Origin: Flavobacterium sp. 9AF
GTDB taxonomy: Bacteria; Bacteroidota; Bacteroidia; Flavobacteriales; Flavobacteriaceae
Direction of reading: 5' to 3'
Assembly (NCBI RefSeq): GCF_902506265.1
Contig: NZ_LR733556.1
Span: forward strand, 1,333,838 to 1,397,837
Length of the DNA: 64,000 bases
The notes beneath the pieces are model-generated. The model ran no database searches and had not been told where the DNA came from. It saw only the letters and a program-made list of their open reading frames with translations. Positions within the stretch are counted from its first letter, which is position 1, and each line of letters starts with the position of its first letter. Below are positions 34,836 through 44,900 of the stretch, in pieces. The position numbers were made by a program, and so were the translations under genes.

Positions 34836-35423
34836 CTATTTGAAAAAATAGAAAAATAAAAACAAATATACCCAAATAAAATCCATAAAATGCCAATACA
34901 TTGCACTTAGTTCAATACCAAGGGTTTGTACCGCATTATACTTTTGTTTATAATGATTATAAATTACAATAATTAACGAAATAAAACCTCCAAAAAGGTG
35001 TGCTAAATGTACTAAAACAACTATATATAAAAAAGTAGTTGTAATATTACTTTCACTTCCTGTAAAAAAATATCCATTTTCAATAACTTGGGCAAACCCT
35101 TTGAATTGTAAAAAGACAAAGAGAAATCCTAAAACCAAAGTAGTCCACAAAAAAATTGTTGCTTTTTTATGATTGGATTTTTTTATAGCTTGTAAAGCCA
35201 AAATGAATGTTATACTACTCGTTATCATCACTAAAGTACTCCACAAGAAAGCACTTGGCAATCGAAATTCGCTTAGCCAATCAGGTCGTGACTTACTAAT
35301 TACATAAGCACTTGATAATCCAGCAAAGATCATGAATATACTTATCATCCCAAAAATCAACAACATTTTATAGCTTTTTGATTTTCTAGAATTATATTCT
35401 TCTAATGTCATATTCGTTTCCAT
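34836..35423 (-). CDS. Cytochrome c oxidase subunit III, short form
   Basis: Subunit III homologue of 195 residues with five to six helices. Family features include FAGLSSAYVISKSRPDW near the start and LSAMYWHFMDFIWVYLFLFF at the end, and HLAHLFGGFISLI. It begins 1 bp after the heme O synthase stop, so the two are co-translated, and precedes the longer subunit III gene by 44 bp. Confidence 0.93.
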   Translation of the reverse strand: METNMTLEEYNSRKSKSYKMLLIFGMISIFMIFAGLSSAYVISKSRPDWLSEFRLPSAFLWSTLVMITSSITFILALQAIKKSNHKKATIFLWTTLVLGFLFVFLQFKGFAQVIENGYFFTGSESNITTTFLYIVVLVHLAHLFGGFISLIIVIYNHYKQKYNAVQTLGIELSAMYWHFMDFIWVYLFLFFYFFK

Positions 35424-35424
35424 C

Positions 35425-36327
35425 TTATCTAATAAATTTATCTAAAATAAATACAATTTGCAATAATGAAATATATAAAACACTCACTATCATTAATTTC
35501 CTAGCCGCTTTAACATCCATTTCACGATACAATTTAAATGCATAAAACAGCATCCAAAGACCCAGAAAAAGAACTATTATAGCTGAAGTTTTAGTAAGGA
35601 ATAATTTACCTGTAAAACCAAATACAGGAATTACAGACGCTATTATCATCCAAATAGTATATAGAATCGTTTGCAAAGCCGTTTTTTTATCTTTTTTACC
35701 TGTAGGTAACATAAAAAAACCTGCTTTTTTATAATCGTCATATAAAAACCACCCTATAGCCCAAAAATGTGGAAATTGCCAAAAAAATTGTATAATGAAT
35801 AATGTTCCTGCTTCAATTCCAAAATGACCTGTTGCAGCCACCCATCCTAACATATAAGGAATAGCACCAGGAAAAGCTCCTACAAAAACCGATAATGGAG
35901 TTATCGTTTTTAAAGGTGTATATAAACTTACATACATAAAAATTGAAATTGCTCCAAACATGGCAGTTTTAGCATTTACATAATATAAAATTGCCAAACC
36001 AAAAACCGTAAGCACTACGCCTAGTATGAATGCATTTTGTTTACTAATCGTTCCTGATGGCAATGGACGATTCTTTGTTCTATCCATTAATGCATCTAAG
36101 TCTTTTTCAATAATTTGATTAAATACATTTGATGCTCCTACCATGCAATAACCTCCTATTATTAAAAATAATAAAGTAATCCCATTTTGAGCTGTCCAAT
36201 CTGAAACACCTAATAAATAACCCGCTAAAGTAGAAAATACTACACTTATTGCCAATCTTGCCTTGGTAATAGCTACAAAAGTTGAAAAAAGTGACGGTTT
36301 TGAAATTCTATGGTTTAAAGTATCCAA
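35425..36327 (-). CDS. cyoE: Heme O synthase (protoheme IX farnesyltransferase)
   Basis: Integral membrane prenyltransferase that adds a farnesyl group to heme B to make heme O for the oxidase. The UbiA-family aspartate motif is N70-QIIEKD-LDALMD (D76, D82) followed by RTKNRPLP. About nine helices, 300 residues. It heads the operon cyoE-subunit III-subunit III-subunit IV. Also known as ctaB. Confidence 0.96.
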   Translation of the reverse strand: MDTLNHRISKPSLFSTFVAITKARLAISVVFSTLAGYLLGVSDWTAQNGITLLFLIIGGYCMVGASNVFNQIIEKDLDALMDRTKNRPLPSGTISKQNAFILGVVLTVFGLAILYYVNAKTAMFGAISIFMYVSLYTPLKTITPLSVFVGAFPGAIPYMLGWVAATGHFGIEAGTLFIIQFFWQFPHFWAIGWFLYDDYKKAGFFMLPTGKKDKKTALQTILYTIWMIIASVIPVFGFTGKLFLTKTSAIIVLFLGLWMLFYAFKLYREMDVKAARKLMIVSVLYISLLQIVFILDKFIR

Positions 36328-36356
36328 AATTAACAGATATCCTTGTTTAATGGGCG

Positions 36357-36364
36357 CAAAGATA
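36357..36364 (-). promoter_or_regulatory. -7 box of the cyoE operon
   Basis: Minus-strand TATCTTTG, a strong TAnnTTTG match about 30 bp before the cyoE ATG. No clear -33 TTG. Confidence 0.5.
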
Positions 36365-36419
36365 CAAATAAGATTTTTGATTTATACCTAATTTTTATTA
36401 TAAAAATAATTTGAAAATG

Positions 36420-38534
36420 TTAATAATCAAAATACCAATTAAACAAATCACTTCTCAAACCAATTGAAAACCAAGTTGTGCTATTTTTCTGTAAATTTTC
36501 GGTTTGAATTTTAGGATTAAAATCGCGAAAAATAAGGTTTCCGAATACTTTTAAATTAGAAGAAGGATTAACAATGTAACCTATTTGCACCTCAGCAATC
36601 ATTATCTTTGTTTTATTTCCTTGAGCCACACTTACTCCCGTATCAAAAGGTCTGTTTTCCTCATAATTTAAATAAATATTACTCCCATAATTATATGTAT
36701 CTGTAGCCGTATTATAATCAAACCCTCTTTGCCCATAGGTAAATTTTGTTTCTCCAAAATACCTACCATTAAAATATCTAGCAATACCTATTAATTCTCT
36801 AAAATTGGCACCCCAAGCATGACCCATACTTTGATTATTATGACCATAATTAGTTAATGGATTACTATGTGAATACACATAAGGTCTAACCTGGTTGTAT
36901 TCTATTTGCAGCATTAAATTTTTCACATGAAACGCATCATAATATTTCGCTCCAATTTGATATCCAAATTTATTTCTCCAACTCTTATTCCCCTCTTTTA
37001 TATCACCAATAGCAAATTCATCTAATAAAAATTGTCCGTAAAAATTTAATTGATTATTCCATTTGTATTTAGCTGTTGCTCCCAAAACAGCATTTCCACT
37101 TTTTGACGAAGAAGAAAACTCCACTGCTCTATAAAAAATAATAGGATTCACAAAGTTAACATCAAAACCTCTATCATTAGTATTTGTCCAAACCACATTT
37201 TCAAACAAACCTATATTCAATCTTTTAGAAATATTGTAGCTTAAATAATGACTTGCCATATATTTAGTCGCATAAGTTCCCTCTTGAGTTACTTCTGGTC
37301 TAACATCTTTCAACCACATGTAAGTGTTTGTATATTTAATTTTCCAAAAGCTAGTATTAATTTTAAAATACGGATAAGGGCTTGTAGCATCACTTTGCAA
37401 CAAAGATCTACAACCATCTCCTATAAAGTTTCGACCATAACCCAATTGTAAATCTATATTTTTATTAGGTTTGAATTTAATATTCGCTTCTGCCATTGGA
37501 AAATCAAATGCATCTTCCTTGAATGTCTTTGCAATGCCAATTCCCGGCACAATTGCTGGATTACCACCAGAAGGCTTCAAACTAGAAGCATAAGCATTAT
37601 AATAATCCGCAAAACGACCTTGACTTTCATAAATAGAAGAACTAAATGTTAAATTATCACCTAGTGCTCCTTGAAGCTGTACTCCTCTTGTATTTACAAA
37701 AGTATTTGACAAATCACTATCCACATCTTTTCCCATTCGTAAATCAAAAATCGGATTTAAAGTAAACCAATATCCTTCTCCCTGAATAGCGACTAGGTTT
37801 TCATTCCATATTTTTTTACCCCACCAAGATTCCTTTTGTTTTAACAACCTTGATTGTACTGCATCAAAATCAAAATATTTAGCCACTTCATTGTAAGAAT
37901 AGGGTTTTGTAGCTGTATGATTGTTACTTCCTACTTGATTCAATAAAGCTTCAAAATTATAGTAATTAGAATGAGAAAATGCAATATTTAAATCACTATT
38001 AAAATTGGGGTTTTTAAAAGGTTTGTATGCTTTTTCTACTGCTTCAAACTCAGTTAATTCCTTATTATTTTCAATTAACAATTCATTCGTTTTAGAAACT
38101 ACTTCAGCATCCTCTTTAACAGCCTTATAATCTTCTGGATTTACCAAAGGAATAGCTATTGTAAGTGTAAATTTAGCATAGGTAGGCCTACCTGTATAAA
38201 GTGCTGGTTTAATTTTTGGCAACAAATCAAAGACCCTTTGTGTTTCAATTTTCAGATCATTATACAAAGCATCTATATACAATGTTTTAAAAACACCTAC
38301 AGTATCCACTTCAAAGAGAACAATTACATTACCTTTATATTCTTTTTCAAGGACAAAATTAGGAACTTTAAAATTATCGTAAACGAAATGCTCTAAAGTA
38401 CTATAAAAACAAGCTTTAACTTGTTCTTCATTTACATTTTCACATTCCGAAAATGTAGGGAATGTTTCATTTTTAATTTGCGAATACAAAGAAGTTCCAA
38501 AACAAAGAACTATTAAAATTATGATTTTTCTCAT
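36420..38534 (-). CDS. RemB-like gliding motility protein
   Basis: Outer membrane protein of 704 residues. Signal peptide cut after YSQ. Residues about 25-135 resemble a TonB C-terminal-like domain, with P-x-F-x-x-C31 and C42 as in the two TonB genes 1 kb upstream. The rest (about 190-704) is a Wzi/RemB-type beta-barrel with many aromatic strands, including QLGYGRNFIGDGCRSLL, and a terminal aromatic residue. RemB of F. johnsoniae takes part in gliding. It is 2 bp after deoC on the same strand. The assignment rests on overall resemblance, so I leave out the gene symbol. Confidence 0.78.
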   Translation of the reverse strand: MRKIIILIVLCFGTSLYSQIKNETFPTFSECENVNEEQVKACFYSTLEHFVYDNFKVPNFVLEKEYKGNVIVLFEVDTVGVFKTLYIDALYNDLKIETQRVFDLLPKIKPALYTGRPTYAKFTLTIAIPLVNPEDYKAVKEDAEVVSKTNELLIENNKELTEFEAVEKAYKPFKNPNFNSDLNIAFSHSNYYNFEALLNQVGSNNHTATKPYSYNEVAKYFDFDAVQSRLLKQKESWWGKKIWNENLVAIQGEGYWFTLNPIFDLRMGKDVDSDLSNTFVNTRGVQLQGALGDNLTFSSSIYESQGRFADYYNAYASSLKPSGGNPAIVPGIGIAKTFKEDAFDFPMAEANIKFKPNKNIDLQLGYGRNFIGDGCRSLLQSDATSPYPYFKINTSFWKIKYTNTYMWLKDVRPEVTQEGTYATKYMASHYLSYNISKRLNIGLFENVVWTNTNDRGFDVNFVNPIIFYRAVEFSSSSKSGNAVLGATAKYKWNNQLNFYGQFLLDEFAIGDIKEGNKSWRNKFGYQIGAKYYDAFHVKNLMLQIEYNQVRPYVYSHSNPLTNYGHNNQSMGHAWGANFRELIGIARYFNGRYFGETKFTYGQRGFDYNTATDTYNYGSNIYLNYEENRPFDTGVSVAQGNKTKIMIAEVQIGYIVNPSSNLKVFGNLIFRDFNPKIQTENLQKNSTTWFSIGLRSDLFNWYFDY

Positions 38535-38536
38535 TT

Positions 38537-39289
38537 TTAATATTCTGAATTTGATTCTTTCCCTTCAGCAATAACTTTGGCAGCTGAAGTTCCTATTCTT
38601 TTCACTCCTAATTTAATCATATTTACTGCTTCTTGATAATTTCGAACTCCACCTGCTGCTTTTATAGGCAATGGAAAAGAATTCTCCAACATCAATTTAA
38701 TTGATTCAATTGTTGCACCATTGGGTGAACCATCAACTGTAACATAAAACCCTGTTGAAGATTTCACAAAAACATTTTCATAATAACATTCCTTAAAATG
38801 AGAAATTACTACATTCTTTATCAACGCACAAATTTGTATAATTTGATGATTAGTCAATGCGGCAACTTCTATAATCCATTTTACAATTCTATTATTTTCT
38901 AACCCTAATTTCGTACATTCTAAAACTTGCTCCTTTATCAAGTCTACTTCTCCTCTTTTAAAAGCTTCATAATCTAAAACAAAATCCAAATCATCTGCCC
39001 CATCCTTTATTGCTTTTTTTGCCTCAGCTAATTTAAATTCGGTAGACTTATCCCCTTTTGGAAAATCTATTACTGTGCCAACATGCAATTTTGATTGCAC
39101 ATTTAAAATCATTTCATTTGCTAATGAAACAAATTCTGGTCGAATCATTATTAGTTTAAATTCACATTCAATTGCCTCTTGAATATTATTTTTTACAATT
39201 TCTATATTTTCTTTTTTTGAAATTTTAGCTTGTTCAGCCGTTTTCAAATAAGTAGCATCAAGATATTGTTCTATATGCATGGCATTCAT
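38537..39289 (-). CDS. deoC: Deoxyribose-phosphate aldolase
   Basis: Cleaves 2-deoxyribose 5-phosphate to glyceraldehyde 3-phosphate and acetaldehyde. Schiff-base lysine lies in VFVKSSTGFYV, the second lysine in PIKAAGGVRN, and the acidic site in DDLDFVLDY. I start at ATG 39289 (ATG 39280 is also possible). The longer frame from 39322 would begin inside the preceding terminator stem. It is 2 bp from the RemB-like gene, so both share a transcript. Confidence 0.94.
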   Translation of the reverse strand: MNAMHIEQYLDATYLKTAEQAKISKKENIEIVKNNIQEAIECEFKLIMIRPEFVSLANEMILNVQSKLHVGTVIDFPKGDKSTEFKLAEAKKAIKDGADDLDFVLDYEAFKRGEVDLIKEQVLECTKLGLENNRIVKWIIEVAALTNHQIIQICALIKNVVISHFKECYYENVFVKSSTGFYVTVDGSPNGATIESIKLMLENSFPLPIKAAGGVRNYQEAVNMIKLGVKRIGTSAAKVIAEGKESNSEY

Positions 39290-39308
39290 TTTAAAAATAT
39301 TGGTAAAA

Positions 39309-39342
39309 ATAAAAAATCCCATCGATATGGGATTCTTTTTTT
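39309..39342 (-). terminator. Terminator of the second tonB gene
   Basis: Stem AATCCCAT (39315-39322), loop CGAT, ATGGGATT (39327-39334), with A's before and T's after. Confidence 0.75.
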
Positions 39343-39355
39343 AATAATAATTCAA

Positions 39356-40135
39356 TTAATTCAATTTAAATGTAATAGGAATAGAATATTTTATCTTAAC
39401 ATGCTGATTTCCTTGTTTAGCAGGAATTAATTGTGGTATTTTTTTTACTGCTTTTTCAGCGGCTTTTTTCATGTCTTCGGTTGCTCTATTATTTTCTAAT
39501 GATTTAACATTTGTGATATTTCCTTTCTCATCAATTATAAATTCAATCAAAGCTGTACCTTGCTTTCTATTATCATAATCACTTTCTGGATATACTAAAT
39601 TTTTAGAGATTGCTTTAGCCAATTGTTCATCAAAACACGCTTTTTGTTCTGCTCTTGAAAGGCCTTTACATGCTTTAAACATCGGTAATTGCTCTACAGT
39701 AAAAGGATTCATAGGTTCTGTAACTCCACCCGTATTTCTATCAGTATTATTTGAAACTTCATTTGTTTTTACATTATTCTCACTATTAAGAGCAATATCC
39801 TGCGTTGGAACATCTTGTTTATCTACTTTAACTTCATCGTCTTTAACGTCAAATTTTTCTATTACGTCTGGAATCTTAACTTGAGGTTCTAGCTTTGCTA
39901 CAGTTTTAGTAATTCTTGGTTCACTTTTAACTTTAATCTCAGGTTCTGCAGGATTATAAACAAAAGGTTGATCCAAAATAGGTTCAAAAATTTTAGATTC
40001 TCGAGGCTTTTTAACTAAATCTTTAAAATTTTGTTCTAACACGATTAATGCCACAACCATAGCCGCGATAAGTCCAATTTGAAAATAGATAAAACTATTT
40101 TTGGCTTTTCTCTTAAAATCTTCTTTTGCTCTCAT
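39356..40135 (-). CDS. Energy transducer TonB (proline-poor)
   Basis: TonB-family protein of 259 residues that couples inner membrane energy to outer membrane receptors. One N-terminal membrane helix (about 15-33) follows a basic cytoplasmic start; a charged spacer without a Pro-rich block follows; then LPMFKAC with C156, and C167, and a TonB C-terminal domain (about 165-259, GTALIEFIIDEKGNITNVKS to VKIKYSIPITFKLN). It lies downstream of the other tonB but between terminators, so it is its own unit. Confidence 0.9.
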   Translation of the reverse strand: MRAKEDFKRKAKNSFIYFQIGLIAAMVVALIVLEQNFKDLVKKPRESKIFEPILDQPFVYNPAEPEIKVKSEPRITKTVAKLEPQVKIPDVIEKFDVKDDEVKVDKQDVPTQDIALNSENNVKTNEVSNNTDRNTGGVTEPMNPFTVEQLPMFKACKGLSRAEQKACFDEQLAKAISKNLVYPESDYDNRKQGTALIEFIIDEKGNITNVKSLENNRATEDMKKAAEKAVKKIPQLIPAKQGNQHVKIKYSIPITFKLN

Positions 40136-40192
40136 AATTATATAGTATTAAATGTTAACAGCTTGTTAATAAAATACTACAAATAATATGCC

Positions 40193-40224
40193 AAAAAAAA
40201 ATCCAATCTTACGATTGGATTTTT
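40193..40224 (-). terminator. Terminator of the first tonB gene
   Basis: Stem AAATCCAATC, loop TTAC, GATTGGATTT, flanked by A's (40193-40200) and T's. Confidence 0.82.
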
Positions 40225-40240
40225 ATATTTAAAAATTTTC

Positions 40241-40987
40241 TTATTGTAATTTAAAAGTAATTGGCAAACCATATTTTACTCTTACCGCTTTACCTCTTTG
40301 CTTACCAGGTGTAAATTTTGGTAATTTAGAAATAATTCTTTGTGCTTCTTGCTCTAATAATTCAGCATCTTGCTTGATTCCTCTACCTCTTACTTGAATA
40401 TCTTTTACTACACCATCTTTATCAATCATAAATTGAACCGCAACTGAACCTTGTGATCCATTTTCAGCAGCTCTTTCTGGATAACTGAAGTATTTTTTGA
40501 TGTGTGCATTCATTTTTTCATTAAAACAATCCATTTGTTTATTTTTAGCAACACCTTCACATCCTGGAAACATTGGAATTTGCTCAATAATAGCAAATGG
40601 CATCTCATCTGGAATATCATCAATACTTGGACCTGCCTCACCTACTTCTGATGCTTCAACAACGACTACAGGTTTGTTCTCATCTACTTCAGTAGTTTCA
40701 ATCTTTTTTTCTTCTAATTTAATTTCATTTCTAACCACTTCAATTACTTCTGGAGCAGGTGGTGGTGGTGGTGGGAGTCTTTGAACAGGAGGCATAGTCA
40801 ATACTACATCTTCCTCTTCTAACACTAAATTATCTGTCAATGCAAATTTTTCAGTTTCAACTCTTGGATCTTCTGATTTCATTTCAATACCCATGTAGGT
40901 AAGTAACAAAACAGCAACAAGTCCTATTTGAAAAAATAGTCCGCTGTTTCTTTTAGGGTCAACATTAGGATTTTTCTTTACTTCCAT
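40241..40987 (-). CDS. Energy transducer TonB (proline-rich)
   Basis: TonB-family protein of 248 residues. Membrane helix about 17-35, proline-rich segment LPPPPPPAPE at 71-80 with the usual Glu/Val/Lys spacer, IPMFPGC with C143, and C154, then a TonB C-terminal domain ending VRVKYGLPITFKL. The helix region starts SGLFFQIGL, close to the second TonB (FIYFQIGL), so the two are paralogues. Confidence 0.92.
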   Translation of the reverse strand: MEVKKNPNVDPKRNSGLFFQIGLVAVLLLTYMGIEMKSEDPRVETEKFALTDNLVLEEEDVVLTMPPVQRLPPPPPPAPEVIEVVRNEIKLEEKKIETTEVDENKPVVVVEASEVGEAGPSIDDIPDEMPFAIIEQIPMFPGCEGVAKNKQMDCFNEKMNAHIKKYFSYPERAAENGSQGSVAVQFMIDKDGVVKDIQVRGRGIKQDAELLEQEAQRIISKLPKFTPGKQRGKAVRVKYGLPITFKLQ

Positions 40988-41050
40988 AATTTTGTTTTTG
41001 AGGTCGCTAATATAATTAATAATAAAATAGTTTTAAAATTTTTTTAAGGT

Positions 41051-41422
41051 TTATTTATTAACAAATCTTAAAAAAACAAAAGACGTTAATGCACCTAACG
41101 AATTGGCAAGAACATCAAAAAAGTCTCCTTGACGATCGCTAGTAAATATCTCTTGTAATACTTCAATAATTATGCCATAAAGTATTAAAATTAGCACTAT
41201 TTTAAATTGTGTTACTATTTTATTTTTTTTCAATGCCTTTATCCAAAAAAAGTAGAGCAAAAAATAGAATATAAAATGTACTATTTTATCTTTAAAAGGC
41301 ACTTCTAACAACGCAACAGACTTACTACTAATTGATATTAAACACAGATATGCAACAATAGCAGTCCAAGTTATTGCTAAATAAAAGAATTTACGCTCCA
41401 ATAAGTGCTGCGTAATCTTCAC
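41051..41422 (-). CDS. VanZ-like membrane protein
   Basis: Protein of 123 residues with four helices and the VanZ-family pattern, [18 protein letters not shown] then [20 protein letters not shown] with a conserved Q-E..D..D stretch. The longest frame starts at GTG 41422 and overlaps gcvH by 32 bp. An in-frame TTG at 41401 (overlap 11 bp) fits the usual family N-terminus better. Role unknown; VanZ itself lowers teicoplanin binding in enterococci. Confidence 0.85.
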   Translation of the reverse strand: MKITQHLLERKFFYLAITWTAIVAYLCLISISSKSVALLEVPFKDKIVHFIFYFLLYFFWIKALKKNKIVTQFKIVLILILYGIIIEVLQEIFTSDRQGDFFDVLANSLGALTSFVFLRFVNK

Positions 41423-41771
41423 TCGACAATAACGTATCTATTTCTGAACTATCACTAATTTTTACTTTAATCATCCATCCATCTCCATAAGGATCTGTAT
41501 TTACTTTCTCAGGTTCTGATTCTAAATTTTCATTAAATGCTATTATTTCTCCTGTTAAAGGTAAAAATAAATCAGAAACTGTTTTTACTGCTTCAACTGT
41601 GCCAAAAACCTCATCTTTATCTAAAGTTTGATCTAGAGTTTCAACTTCTACATATACAATATCTCCTAATTCTTTCTGAGCAAAATCAGTAATTCCTACT
41701 GTTGCAATGTCTCCGTCTACAGCAACCCATTCGTGATCTTTAGTGTACTTTAAGTTTGATGGTATATTCAT
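41391..41771 (-). CDS. gcvH: Glycine cleavage system protein H
   Basis: Lipoyl carrier of the glycine cleavage complex, 126 residues. The lipoylated lysine is K63 in [15 protein letters not shown]. The family start [13 protein letters not shown] is intact and the C-terminal SEDYAALIG is normal. The other gcv genes are not in the window. Confidence 0.97.
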   Translation of the reverse strand: MNIPSNLKYTKDHEWVAVDGDIATVGITDFAQKELGDIVYVEVETLDQTLDKDEVFGTVEAVKTVSDLFLPLTGEIIAFNENLESEPEKVNTDPYGDGWMIKVKISDSSEIDTLLSSEDYAALIGA

Positions 41772-41794
41772 TTTTATATTTTTTAATCGTTGTA

Positions 41795-41802
41795 CAAATG
41801 TA
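41795..41802 (-). promoter_or_regulatory. -7 box of gcvH
   Basis: Minus-strand TACATTTG, a TAnnTTTG match about 24 bp before the gcvH ATG. Confidence 0.45.
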
Positions 41803-41860
41803 GTTTTATTAATTTAATTCTAAAAAAGGAATTTCAATAATTTTGTGTTTAAATCTTTTA

Positions 41861-41895
41861 AAAAAACAAAATCCGTTTTTTCAAACGGATTTATA
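41861..41895 (-). terminator. Terminator of sprA
   Basis: Stem AAATCCGTTT (41870-41879), loop TTTC, AAACGGATTT (41884-41893), with an A-run at 41861-41867. It lies just after the sprA stop on the minus strand. Confidence 0.82.
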
Positions 41896-41908
41896 ACTAA
41901 TATTATGA

Positions 41909-44900
41909 TTAATTACCAAAGTTATATCGGATAGTAAATCCTGTCCTAATATTTGTAATAGGGAAGGATGTTGAAATGACCGCTTGTGAAAATTGATGAT
42001 CATAAAAGAAAATTGCTGTTAAATTCTTACTAAAAGAATAATCTGCAGACAATTTAACTGACCATAAATTTTGACCTCCTGCTAATTCATTGTTATCATA
42101 ATCAAGATAACGCACTATTGTATTATTTTTTCTAAGAGAGAAATCAGTTTTAATATTTATATCGCTTTTAATAACGCCTGTAGGATTGTCTGCTAATCTT
42201 GAATTTATCGTTACATCTTTTATACGATATCCTAATCCAATTGTATATTCATTACCACTTACCTCTGTTAAAAGATTATTATCAAAACTCATATTTAAAG
42301 TTCTATCTTTTTTCATTTCGGCTAAAATTTTAATAGAATTTTTCATTTCAAAATCTACTCGCATTAAAGGATTAAATTGTTCCGTTAAATTCACATTTGA
42401 TATTATAGTGCTCGCATAAAAATTTCCATTAGCATCAACTGGAGCTTCATTCAAATTAGACCTAAACGAATTGACATTATAACTTGCCCTATAACCATGT
42501 TGTAGAGAAAAACGTTTGAACTTATCTTTAAACCATTTGTAGCGCATTAAACCTGTATATTTTAGATTCCAATTTGGTAATGGTACACTTTTGAAAACAC
42601 CTACTGATTCTTTTGACACATCTCTTCCTACATAAGCGGCTCTAAAAGCTGGCAATAATACTTGTTGACTATTTTTTCCAAAACCTACAGGATATCCTTC
42701 AGCATCTCTTGGATAATTATCTGTTCCATAATGTTCAGTAGCTAATTTATCGGCAACTAAAATTCTATTATTCCTAAAATCATTAAATGCTTCAGAATAT
42801 TTTTCATTACTCTCACTAAATGATGTTTTAATTAAAACAGTTGAAATATTAAAATTACCAAAATTATATGGCGAACGAGAATTATATTGTCCATTTAAAA
42901 CATCATATTGTTCTGAATAATTTTCAGAATACATTCTTTCTGCTGTTAAATCTATTTTTAAATCTGCAAATGGTTCTACTTGTGCTGTAAAATTTAGTTG
43001 TTTATTTACAACTTGAGTAAAGTTTTGATTAAACTCTGGAAAAGTAGTTAACCAACCTTGTCTAGCTGCTTCATATCGTACATCAGATTGACTTCCAAAA
43101 ACAAATCCTAATGATGGTTTTGATGAACCAAAGAAACCTAAACCAGGCAAATAACCTGGCAATACTGTTCCACTTGTTTGGGTATAATTTGCCTGAATAT
43201 TTTTCACGCTTGTTACAACACCAATTAATCCATCAATAAAAATATTTCCTTCTTTTTTAGCAACCTTACTTTTAGCAGTAATTTTTTGTCCTGGTTTTGG
43301 CAAAGCATCTTTAGTTTCTTTACCTGCCTCTTTCTTATCTTTATTTTTTTTCTTTTTTACTCCAGTTAGACCAATATATTTATAAAACAAATCCATATTT
43401 AAAGTAGTATTTAACTTATGAGAATTTGCATTTTGTATGGTGTTTCCTAATTGATATTCTGTTCCATCTTCCGCTTCAATTGTAGAAAAAGCATCTGATG
43501 AACGTTGCCAATTAAAATCTCCAGTATAACTATAATTCGACTTTACAAAACTCAAAGCAGGAATTTTATTAATTGGCAAATCATAATTTACTACTATTTG
43601 CTGTGTATGCTGATTTGATTCACCTATATTCCAATAATCATCCCAAATATCTAATCCATCTATTGGTGTGTCAGAGTCATCTAGATAGTTTCTAACAATG
43701 TTACTAGTTGAAGCAGTATAATTAACTCGTAAAGATTTAGATAGATTATAATTAAAACCATATTGATAATTAAAGAAATAATTTCTTCTATATAATGGAT
43801 CTAATCCTATACCTTCCACTTCCACTAATCTAAACTGTTGTCTATTAAATTGTCTAATTATATTAGAACTAAAGGAAACACTAGCTGGTAAAAAATTAAA
43901 ATTAAAATCTTTTAATAGTTTATAGTAACCACTTTTTGATAATTTTTTAGAATTTTTAAATGGCTCAATAGTTAAAGGTTTAAAAGCATAGGCATAGTCA
44001 ACTGTTGTTCTATTTTGTTGATCTACTAAACTTTCAATTTCATAATCATGATGTTCCGTTTCATTAAAAGAATAGGATAAGGTTAAATTTTCGACATCAT
44101 AAAAATGTTGTTTTTGTTCTTCACCTCTTTCTTTTCTTACTCCAATAAAATTTATACTTGTTCTTTTAGTATAGTCAATAGCTCTATTTTTTATATTATC
44201 TTTTTCTTGTTGATCGTCTGTATTGTCGATTAATTGTTGCAATTCGATATCTTGATAAAACGGGTCGTATTTTGGAGTAACTGTCTCTTCCCCTACTGCG
44301 TAATTAAAAGGTAATGTAATACCCCATTTTTTAGGAAGTAATTTTCCTAAATTTAAATTGGTTACTACATCATATTGAAAAACATCTTCTCTACTTCTTT
44401 CATTTGGTCCTTGTTCAATTCCTCCAAAACCAATAGTACTTACTCTACTTGTAGCCGATAAAGTAGCAAAGTCTGCAACATTGGTATCAACATTTGCTAC
44501 TGCTGCATAACCTCCTTTATTATCTAAATCTGAAAGTCTTAATTCATTAAACCAAACTTCCCCTCTAACAATTTGATTAGAATTGTTTTTGACACCTACC
44601 ATTAAGGTTCTTACCAATCCAAAGTTTGGATTTCCTTTGATTCCTAAAGTAAGCTTATTATTGGCTGATCCTAAATCTTGCTCATTAATGAAACGAATTC
44701 CATTAGCGTCTGGTATTATTGAATTTGGGTCGCTAATCATTCTTGATTTAAGTGCAGTTAAAATTTCTAATGGTAATTCGATTTCATTTTCAGAAGGCCA
44801 TATAGCTTCCGGTGTTGCTGAATTTTGTGGAGAAACTTTTAAAGGCACTTCTATTTGATAGAAATTTTCTGTAAAATCATTACCAAATCTAATAAATGCT

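Noticed and set aside
39290..39322. Longer N-terminus for deoC
   Set aside because: It begins within the preceding terminator stem and adds hydrophobic residues not seen in the family.
40720..40790. Repeat-like GGTGGTGGTGG tract
   Set aside because: It is the reverse strand of the proline codons in the TonB proline-rich segment.
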